Shown here piece by piece: positions 55,867 to 62,074 of a stretch of DNA of 64,000 bases. The DNA is taken from assembly GCA_965223235.1 (NCBI GenBank), contig CBDCVV010000022.1:558001-622000 (forward strand). Direction: 5' to 3'. This DNA comes from UBA2589 sp965223235. GTDB taxonomy: Bacteria > Gemmatimonadota > Gemmatimonadetes > Longimicrobiales > Gaopeijiaceae. The notes beneath the pieces were generated by a model. It was not told where the DNA came from, did no database searches, and worked only from the letters and a program-made list of their open reading frames with translations. The translations under genes and the position numbers were made by a program. Each line of letters opens with the position of its first letter. The stretch's first letter is position 1.

Positions 55867-56639
55867 CCTCGTACTCCTGTGGGTGGGGGGCGGACGTCGA
55901 TTCCGAAGTCGAGGAGCTCGGCCTTGAGTGCGCGGACGGTGGTGACGCCGTCGTGGAGGATACCCGCCACGAGCGCCGCAGATGCTCCGCCCTGCTCGAA
56001 GGCATCACGGAGATGGATCGCCGCACCCGCTCCACCCGACGCAATGACGGGAACCGAGACGAGATCAGAGACGGCGCGTGTCAGCTCCAACTCGTACCCC
56101 GTGCGGACACCGTCGCGGTCAATCGAGGTCAGGAGGATCTCTCCTGCCCCCCGTTCGACACACTCCCTCGCCCACTCCGTCGCGCGGCGTCCCGTCGGCT
56201 CAGTCCCGCCGTGGGTGTAGCAGAGCCAATCACCGCCCTGCCTGGCGGCGTCGATGCTCGCGACGATGCACTGGCGGCCGTAGCGCTCGGCCCCGCGCGT
56301 AAGGAGCTCTGGATCCCGGACCGCGGCACTGTTGACGCTGACCTTGTCCGCGCCGGCCCGGAGTAGCGGCCCGATATCCTCGGCACTTCGCACACCCCCG
56401 CCAACAGTCAGCGGGATGAAGAGTGCCTCCGCCGTTCGCCTCACGACATCGAGAAGGGTGGCGCGCTCCTCCCGCGAGGCAGAGACGTCGAGGTAGACGA
56501 TCTCGTCGGCTCCCTCTTCTTCGTACCGGGTCGCGAGTTCAACCGGATCCCCGACGTCTCGGAGATTTTCGAACCTCGTCCCCTTCACCACTCTCCCGTC
56601 TTGGACATCGAGGCACACCACGACGCGCGGCTTCAACAT
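55863..56639 (-). CDS. hisF: Imidazole glycerol phosphate synthase subunit HisF
   Basis: A 258-residue TIM barrel. MLKPRVVVCLDVQDGRVVKG holds the catalytic Asp region and the C-terminal phosphate-binding block is VIASGGAGAAIHLRDAF. It cyclises PRFAR with ammonia delivered by HisH. ATG 56639 is chosen by family length; longer in-frame sequence belongs to the hisB/hisA region. It overlaps hisB by 7 bp and hisIE by 4 bp. Confidence 0.96.
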   Translation of the reverse strand: MLKPRVVVCLDVQDGRVVKGTRFENLRDVGDPVELATRYEEEGADEIVYLDVSASREERATLLDVVRRTAEALFIPLTVGGGVRSAEDIGPLLRAGADKVSVNSAAVRDPELLTRGAERYGRQCIVASIDAARQGGDWLCYTHGGTEPTGRRATEWARECVERGAGEILLTSIDRDGVRTGYELELTRAVSDLVSVPVIASGGAGAAIHLRDAFEQGGASAALVAGILHDGVTTVRALKAELLDFGIDVRPPPTGVRG

Positions 56640-57178
56640 TCGTCGACCCGTTCGGTCACGACAGCGCCCTTCGTGCTGAAGACTTCGGGCCGGGGCGCGA
56701 GCGCTTCGCGCAGCGACATCGCGGTCGCCTTGATCGCCGCCTCGATCACATGGTGCCGATCGGAACCGCGGATCACACGCACGTGCAACGTCGCCCCAAG
56801 GTTCATCGCTAAGGAGTGGAGGAAGTGGGTGTAGAGCTTCGAGGGGATCTTCCCCACGTAGTACGGACGCCCTCCCACATCGATCGCCGCCTGGACGAGG
56901 GCTTCGTCCATCGGCATGAGGCACGACCCGAAGCGGGCGATCCCCTCCCCCAACTCCTCGGAGAGCGCCTGACCCAAGACAATGGCGACGTCTTCCACAA
57001 GGTGGTGCCGGAGATCGCCGGTCGCCTCCACCTCGATATCGAGAGACGCGTACCGAGCCAACGTCTCGACCATATGCGCCAGGAATCGATCGGTGATCCG
57101 TACGTCGGCGACTCCCGTGCCTCGTCGCACGCTGGCCACGATCGTCGTTTCCTTCGTCTCTCTACGCAGCTTACCCAT
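56633..57178 (-). CDS. hisB: Imidazoleglycerol-phosphate dehydratase
   Basis: A 181-residue single-function HisB. Mn-ligand motifs are present (the first His in FLAHMVETLARY, RHHLVEDVA, RHHVIEAA), though the FxDHM motif reads FLAHM with Ala in place of Asp. It dehydrates IGP to imidazole acetol phosphate. No phosphatase domain is fused. It overlaps hisA by 8 bp and hisF by 7 bp. Confidence 0.92.
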   Translation of the reverse strand: MGKLRRETKETTIVASVRRGTGVADVRITDRFLAHMVETLARYASLDIEVEATGDLRHHLVEDVAIVLGQALSEELGEGIARFGSCLMPMDEALVQAAIDVGGRPYYVGKIPSKLYTHFLHSLAMNLGATLHVRVIRGSDRHHVIEAAIKATAMSLREALAPRPEVFSTKGAVVTERVDEC

Positions 57179-57893
57179 GCCTGCCTCCCCAGCGGCGCGC
57201 TACGCCGCTCGTGTCTAATGTTTCGGTGTATATCGCCATACCGAGAACGACCTCCGCGGCGCCGACTTCTTCGAGGAATTCGAGTTCCTCGATCGTGGTG
57301 ACTCCGCCCGAGATGCACACGCGGTGGTCTGTCGCTTCGATCACGCGGGCGCAGCTATCGCGGTCGATTCCTCCCAGCCGGCCCTCGCGTCCGACATCGG
57401 TCGAAAGCACGCCCGCGAGCGGGAGGTCCTCGATCTGGTCGAGATACGAGACAACGTCTCGTGAGGTACTCTCCGTCCACCCCTTCCGAAGGACCTTCCC
57501 TTCCCGTGTGTCGAGAGCGGCGACGACCCGCCCCGGCCATCGCTCCGCGATGGAGGCCAGCCACGGCACATCGTCCAGCGCCCTCGTCCCGATCACGACC
57601 CTCGCGACGCCCTCGCCGAGCAGAGCATCGACGCGGGCGTCTTCGCGGATTCCTCCACCAACCTGCACTTCCGTGCGCACGGATCGAACGATACGCCCGA
57701 CGAGCTCCGTGTTGTCTCCACTCCCGAGGGCAGCATCGAGGTCCACCACGTGAAGGGTCCCGAAGCCCACGGTACCCCACCGCTCCGCCACGGCGAGCGG
57801 GTCGGGGAGCGAAACGCGCTCGGCATCAGGCCGACCGCCGACGAGTTGCACGCAACGCCCTCCACGGAGGTCGACGGCTGGGGTCGCGATCAC
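57171..57893 (-). CDS. hisA: ProFAR isomerase HisA
   Basis: A 240-residue TIM barrel starting at GTG 57893 (VIATPAVDLRGGRCVQL, the conserved Asp region). The second catalytic Asp lies in GVLSTDVGREGRLGG and the phosphate loop in VCISGGVTTIEEL. It isomerises 5'-ProFAR to PRFAR. The start overlaps the hisH stop as GTGA. Confidence 0.95.
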   Translation of the reverse strand: MIATPAVDLRGGRCVQLVGGRPDAERVSLPDPLAVAERWGTVGFGTLHVVDLDAALGSGDNTELVGRIVRSVRTEVQVGGGIREDARVDALLGEGVARVVIGTRALDDVPWLASIAERWPGRVVAALDTREGKVLRKGWTESTSRDVVSYLDQIEDLPLAGVLSTDVGREGRLGGIDRDSCARVIEATDHRVCISGGVTTIEELEFLEEVGAAEVVLGMAIYTETLDTSGVARRWGGRHG

Positions 57894-58507
57894 GACGGGG
57901 ACTCCTCTCGGATGCGGTGCACCTCCTCGACGAAGTTGCGGACGATCCGAAGTCCCGCTGCCGAGCTTTTCTCCGGGTGAAACTGCACACCCCACGTCGG
58001 TCCGCTCCGCACCGCCGCGGCGAAGGTCGCCCCGCCGTACGACGTCACACCGATGACGTGCTCCTCGTGGGTGGGCTCGCAGACGTACGAGTTCGCGTAG
58101 TACGTCACCAGCCCGTCGACTCCACGAAAGAGCGGGTCGTCCGTCGTCTGCACATCGTTCCAACCCATGTGGGGCACGACCGGGTGATCCAGCTTTGTGA
58201 CCCGTCCCCCGATTCGGCCGATGCCCGCGCCGCCTGCTTCATCCGAACCATCGAGCAAGAGCTGCATCCCGAGGCATATGCCGAGACACGGCAGTCCGCC
58301 GTCGAGCGCCGCACGGACGCGGTACCTCTCCGACCCCAGAGCTCGGGCAGCGGGCCCGAATGCACCAACGCCGGGAAGCACAAGCGCGTCCAGCGCCAAC
58401 GCCTCATTCCAGTCATCGGTAATCGCGACGGACACGCCGGCGGACTCGAACGCCTTGTGGAGCGAGTGGAGGTTGCCGGCGCCGTAATCGAATAGCGCGA
58501 ATCTCAT
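57890..58507 (-). CDS. hisH: Imidazole glycerol phosphate synthase glutaminase subunit HisH
   Basis: A 205-residue class I glutamine amidotransferase. It has the opening FDYGAGNLHSLHKAFE, the nucleophile elbow CLGICLGMQLLL (catalytic Cys), and the His/Glu partners in GVQFHPEKS. It feeds ammonia to HisF. Start and stop overlap the hisC stop and hisA start by four bases each. Confidence 0.96.
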   Translation of the reverse strand: MRFALFDYGAGNLHSLHKAFESAGVSVAITDDWNEALALDALVLPGVGAFGPAARALGSERYRVRAALDGGLPCLGICLGMQLLLDGSDEAGGAGIGRIGGRVTKLDHPVVPHMGWNDVQTTDDPLFRGVDGLVTYYANSYVCEPTHEEHVIGVTSYGGATFAAAVRSGPTWGVQFHPEKSSAAGLRIVRNFVEEVHRIREESPS

Positions 58508-59568
58508 GACCCCGCCTCTCCGAAGATGTGGTCGATCGCGGTGAGAAAGCGCTCCATGAGCGGCCAGGGACCGACAGTCACCCGTACCGCTTCTCCAAGC
58601 CCGGGTATGTCGGAGAAAGGACGCACCCCTACCCCGACCCGCCGAAGTGCGGCTACCACTTCCTGCGCGGACGGGGCCGGCATCGTTACGAGGAGGAAGT
58701 TGGCCCAAGAAGCTTCGGTAGCGTACCCGCGACTCGCGAGCTCCGCGGCGAGCCGTGTCCGATTCCGGACCGTGAGCTGCACGATCTCCGCCATCCATCC
58801 ACTCTCGTCTCTCAGCGCTGCGGCTGCGGCCTCGCTCGCGAGGCGAGCGACCTTGTACGGGCCTCGTGCCTTGTCGACCTCGATCGTGACGTCAGGCGAA
58901 GCGACGGCGTAGCCCACGCGCATCCCGGCGAGGCCGTACGCCTTTGAAGCAGTTCGGGCGACCACGACCTTCGACAGCGTCGGCGCGTCGGGGAGGAGAG
59001 TCTCGCCCGCGAAGTCGGCATACGCTTCGTCGACGATCACGAGGGGGCCGTCCGGCCCACGTGCTTCGAGTAGAGCGTCCATCCACGGTCGGCCAGCCAG
59101 ATGACCCGTGGGATTGTTGGGTCGGCAGAGGTAGATGACGTCGGGATCGGATCGAAGCAGTGAGGTGACGTCCCCCTCCGCCTCCGGCCAAGGAGTTCCG
59201 ACGGGCTCCATGCCATTCATCAACCCGAACGACTCGGCCATCGAAAAGGTCGGGGCGGCGTATGCGAGCCGACCACCCGGAGCGGAGCACGCCCGAACCA
59301 CCGAGTCCAAGACATCATCGGATCCAGCGCCGGTCGTCACGCACCCGCTCGGAACACCGAAGCGTTCGGCGACCGCATCACGGAGCGGATCGGCATACAG
59401 CGACGGGTATCGGGCCAGATCATCCGCAGACACAGCCCTCACGCGTCTCAGAGCATCGGGGTGTGGACCCCACAGATTCGTGTTGTCGCTCAAGTCGATC
59501 TCCACGGGCACACGGCCGGGGTCGTACCGCTCCAGCGATGCATAGTCAGGCCGGGGAAATGGCGTCAT
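58504..59568 (-). CDS. hisC: Histidinol-phosphate aminotransferase
   Basis: A 354-residue fold-type I PLP enzyme with PLP Lys in ARTASKAYGLAGMRVGY and the motif VDEAYADFAG. The N-terminal substrate region contains LSDNTNLWGPHP. It transaminates imidazole acetol phosphate to histidinol phosphate. ATG 59568 overlaps the hisD stop (ATGA). Confidence 0.95.
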   Translation of the reverse strand: MTPFPRPDYASLERYDPGRVPVEIDLSDNTNLWGPHPDALRRVRAVSADDLARYPSLYADPLRDAVAERFGVPSGCVTTGAGSDDVLDSVVRACSAPGGRLAYAAPTFSMAESFGLMNGMEPVGTPWPEAEGDVTSLLRSDPDVIYLCRPNNPTGHLAGRPWMDALLEARGPDGPLVIVDEAYADFAGETLLPDAPTLSKVVVARTASKAYGLAGMRVGYAVASPDVTIEVDKARGPYKVARLASEAAAAALRDESGWMAEIVQLTVRNRTRLAAELASRGYATEASWANFLLVTMPAPSAQEVVAALRRVGVGVRPFSDIPGLGEAVRVTVGPWPLMERFLTAIDHIFGEAGS

Positions 59569-60881
59569 GACTCCGATCCGCCTCCACCAGATGGGATCCT
59601 CGCCCGGGCTGCGGCCGCGTGCCCCGGAAGCCCTTCGACGTCGGCGAGCAGGGCCACATCCCGCGCCAGCGCAGCCGCCCCCACCTCGTCGACTTCCTGG
59701 GTCGTGAAGGCGCGCAAGAAGTGGTGGGTCGCCAGACCCGAGAAGGAGCGAGCGAGTCCTCCGGTCGGAAGAACGTGGTTCGCCCCCGTCATGTAATCGC
59801 CGAAGGCGACGGACGACGTCGCTCCGACGAAGGTCGTTCCGGCCGATGTGATGGAGCGGGCGTCGTCGTATGCGTCTCGGGTCATGACCGAGAGGTGTTC
59901 AGGAGCGAACACCTCCGCGAACGCCACGGCATCGCTCATCGAATCGGCCACGAGCACGCCCCCCGCAGTTGCGAGCGACGCTCGGGCGATCGCGGCGCGC
60001 GGTGCGTCGTCGAGAAGGCGACGCACCGCTTCTTCGATGCTCGATGCGACCTCGGCCGAAGTCGTGACCGCGACGCATACTGCGTCGACGTCGTGCTCGG
60101 CCTGAGCCATCAACTCGACGGCAACGAGGTCGGGAGGCGCGGTCCCGTCGGCGAGAAGCAGGACCTCGGACGGGCCCGCCGGTGCGTCGATGATGAGCGA
60201 GCCCGCGACTTGCTGCTTCGCCTCGGTCACCCACCGATTCCCCGGCCCCACAATCACGTCGACGGAAGGCACACGCTCCGTCCCGTACGCCATCGCAGCG
60301 ATCGCGCCCGCGCCGCCAATGGCGAAGACCCGATCGGCGCCCGCCATCGCACACGCGGCGAGGACGGCCTGCGGGGGTTCGCCACTCGGGCCCGGAGGCA
60401 CACAGACGATCACCTCTCGGACTCCCGCGGCTTTCGCGGGGACCACCCCCATGAGCACCGAGCTAGGGTACGACGCCGTTCCACCGGGAGCGTACACGCC
60501 GGCTCGCTCGAGCGGCACCCATGAACGGGTGATCGTCACGCCGTCCTCGACCTCGACCGTTACATCGGAAGGGAGCTGGGCCTCGTGGAAGGTCCGGATG
60601 TTCCGGCTCGCTCGCTCGAGCGCGGCGCGTACGTCCGGGGCGAGCGTCTGCAACGCATCGTTCCACCGCCCACGCTCAACCTCGACCCCGGCGAGGTCGA
60701 CTCCGTCGAAGCGACGCGCCATCTCGAGGAGTGCGACGTCGCCCCGGAGTCGGACATCCGCCATCAACGCGGCAACGGTGCTCGAGAGCTCTTGGTCCCC
60801 ACCCGTCGTCGTCGCGCCCCGGCCCTCGAGAACCTCGTCGCGCGCCGCGGCGAGCTCACCCGTCCACGCCAACATCGTCAC
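59565..60881 (-). CDS. hisD: Histidinol dehydrogenase
   Basis: A 438-residue enzyme with signature blocks GVYAPGGTASYPSSVLMGVV, VDVIVGPGNRWVTEAK, DAPAGPSEVLL and the zinc/catalytic EHDVDAVC and FAPEHL. It oxidises histidinol to histidine using NAD. The start GTG 60881 is favoured: it overlaps the hisG stop (GTGA) and has GAGAGG eight bases upstream; ATG 60875 is also possible. Confidence 0.95.
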   Translation of the reverse strand: MTMLAWTGELAAARDEVLEGRGATTTGGDQELSSTVAALMADVRLRGDVALLEMARRFDGVDLAGVEVERGRWNDALQTLAPDVRAALERASRNIRTFHEAQLPSDVTVEVEDGVTITRSWVPLERAGVYAPGGTASYPSSVLMGVVPAKAAGVREVIVCVPPGPSGEPPQAVLAACAMAGADRVFAIGGAGAIAAMAYGTERVPSVDVIVGPGNRWVTEAKQQVAGSLIIDAPAGPSEVLLLADGTAPPDLVAVELMAQAEHDVDAVCVAVTTSAEVASSIEEAVRRLLDDAPRAAIARASLATAGGVLVADSMSDAVAFAEVFAPEHLSVMTRDAYDDARSITSAGTTFVGATSSVAFGDYMTGANHVLPTGGLARSFSGLATHHFLRAFTTQEVDEVGAAALARDVALLADVEGLPGHAAAARARIPSGGGGSES

Positions 60882-61786
60882 GGCATCAACCTCTCGATTC
60901 GCGTAACGAGAATCCCTTCGGCGCCGAGTTCCTTGAGTCGTCCGATCGTCTGGTACACCTCGTCCGCCCCGACGACGGAGTGAGCGGCGACCCACGCCCC
61001 ACCATTGAGGACCTCCACGATCGTGGGGGCGGAGAGCCCCGGGATCACTTCCCGGACCTCGTCGAGCCGATCGCGGGGAACGTTCGCCATGAGATAGCGC
61101 TTCTCGGACGCCCTCAGGACCGATTCGAGGGCATCGGAAAGGTTCTCGAGAACCGCTCGCACATCAGGTTGTTCAAGCGCTGAGCGGCGGGCGACGAGCC
61201 GCGCCGACGACGTCATGATCGTTTCGACCTCTCGAAGCCCGTGCACGCGCAACGTCGAACCCGTCGACACCAAGTCGACGATGACATCGGCGACGCCGAG
61301 GTGCGGCGCGATCTCGGCTGCGCCACCGACCGGTACGACCTGGATCTCCGTCCCCAACGCGCGGAAGTGCTCTCGGGCGATGCGCGGAAAAGACGTCGCG
61401 ACGCGGGTCCCCGCAGGAAGTGAGGCCGCGTCTCGCACCCCGGAGTCGTCTCGAGCGGCCACCACGAGTCGGCACTTCCCGAATCCCAGATCCAACAGTT
61501 CCTCGACCCCGGCATGGCCGGCCTCGGCGATGAGATCTGCCCCGGTGACGCCGACCTCCGCGGCGCCGTCGGCGAGGTACTCCGGGATATCTCCGGCTCG
61601 AACGAAAATGGCCTGGAAGTCGTCGCCGAGAGCGGCGAGGAGCGCTCGATCAGCGCGGAATTGGGCCTTGAGGCCCGCCCGCTCGAAGAGCTCGAGCGCT
61701 CGTTCGGAGAGACGGCCCTTATTCGGGAATGCGACTCGTACCGGGCGACCGAGGTCGCCGATATCGAGAGCGGACGATTGAAGCAT
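60878..61786 (-). CDS. hisG: ATP phosphoribosyltransferase, long form
   Basis: A 302-residue HisG of the long type. The catalytic domain has RVAFPNKGRLSERALELFE and VADVIVDLVSTGSTLRVHGL, and the C-terminal regulatory ACT-like domain (KRYLMANVPRDRLDEV onward) allows histidine feedback. HisZ is therefore not needed. ATG 61786 is chosen because the longer frame overlaps the attenuator. First gene of the his operon. Confidence 0.95.
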   Translation of the reverse strand: MLQSSALDIGDLGRPVRVAFPNKGRLSERALELFERAGLKAQFRADRALLAALGDDFQAIFVRAGDIPEYLADGAAEVGVTGADLIAEAGHAGVEELLDLGFGKCRLVVAARDDSGVRDAASLPAGTRVATSFPRIAREHFRALGTEIQVVPVGGAAEIAPHLGVADVIVDLVSTGSTLRVHGLREVETIMTSSARLVARRSALEQPDVRAVLENLSDALESVLRASEKRYLMANVPRDRLDEVREVIPGLSAPTIVEVLNGGAWVAAHSVVGADEVYQTIGRLKELGAEGILVTRIERLMP

Positions 61787-61791
61787 GGGTA

Positions 61792-61825
61792 CCTGTCGGA
61801 AAGGCGAGCCATCGAAGCCGACAGG
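61792..61825 (-). promoter_or_regulatory. Hairpin over the hisG ribosome-binding region
   Basis: CCTGTCGG (61818-61825 in mRNA) pairs perfectly with CCGACAGG (61792-61799), leaving an 18-nt loop. The 3' arm contains the ACAGG that is the only SD-like sequence before the hisG ATG. It may reduce hisG translation. The 5' arm also overlaps sequence downstream of the terminator U-tract. Confidence 0.4.
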
Positions 61826-61828
61826 GCG

Positions 61829-61861
61829 AAAAAAAACGCGCCCCGTCATCGACGGGCCGCG
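61829..61861 (-). terminator. his attenuator intrinsic terminator
   Basis: In the mRNA CGCGGCCCGUC (61861-61851) pairs with GACGGGGCGCG (61847-61837) across a GAU loop: 10 pairs with one G-G mismatch, directly followed by eight U (61836-61829). It lies 25 bp after the leader-peptide stop and ~43 bp before hisG. Confidence 0.85.
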
Positions 61862-61913
61862 AGAAGTGTTCGGTTCGCTTACGTGCTAGACGCGCGACAC
61901 CCTCTCGCCACCC
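61854..61913 (-). promoter_or_regulatory. his attenuator antiterminator
   Basis: Segment 2 (61913-61897, GGGUGGCGAGAGGGUGU) can pair with segment 3 (61869-61854, ACACUUCUCGCGGCCC): about 15 pairs with one mismatch and one bulge. Segment 3 overlaps the 5' arm of the terminator, so the two are mutually exclusive. Segment 1 (61942-61936, CGACACC, at the His codons) can pair with GGUGUCG (61901-61895) in segment 2, completing the classical 1:2/2:3/3:4 scheme. Confidence 0.8.
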
Positions 61914-61963
61914 GGTCGGGTCGCGTGATGATGATGGTGTCGAGTATGCGTCGGCGTTGTCAT
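61886..61963 (-). CDS. hisL: his operon leader peptide (25 aa, six His)
   Basis: A 25-residue ORF beginning MTTPTHTRHHHHH, with five consecutive His codons (61939-61925, CAC CAT CAT CAT CAC) plus one more, ending in TAG at 61886. It lies upstream of hisG, and its His run overlaps segment 1 of the attenuator. Ribosome stalling at these codons when His-tRNA is scarce would free segment 2. The start has only a weak SD-like AGAG; a possible -35 TTGACC at 62000-61995 has a poor -10 (TAGAGC, spacer 15). Confidence 0.88.
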   Translation of the reverse strand: MTTPTHTRHHHHHATRPGGERVSRV

Positions 61964-62005
61964 GGGCCGGGAAGCTCTATGAGATGCCGAGATCGGTCAA
62001 GTGCG

Positions 62006-62038
62006 GGCCGGCGAACCGGCCATGGGTCAAACTGACCC
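62006..62038. other. Paired inverted repeats upstream of the his leader
   Basis: GGCCGG-CGAA-CCGGCC (62006-62021) is a perfect 6-bp hairpin and GGGTCA-AAC-TGACCC (62024-62038) is a perfect 6-bp inverted repeat, both in the ~95 bp between hisL and the P-loop gene's stop. The first may end the upstream transcript (no U-tract). The second may be an operator. Confidence 0.35.
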
Positions 62039-62057
62039 ACTACCCCGCGACCGCCTC

Positions 62058-62074
62058 TCAGTGCACGATGTTCC
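62058..62074. repeat. 17-bp direct repeat, right copy (3' end of P-loop gene)
   Basis: Identical to 55164-55180. Here it encodes the last residues (NIVH and stop) of the P-loop-like protein. Confidence 0.5.

Noticed and set aside
61820..61847. Hairpin GACGGGGCG/CGCCCTGTC with the U8 tract in its loop
   Set aside because: Possible on paper, but the U-tract is better explained as the tail of the terminator hairpin formed by 61837-61861. It could still be a minor alternative fold.
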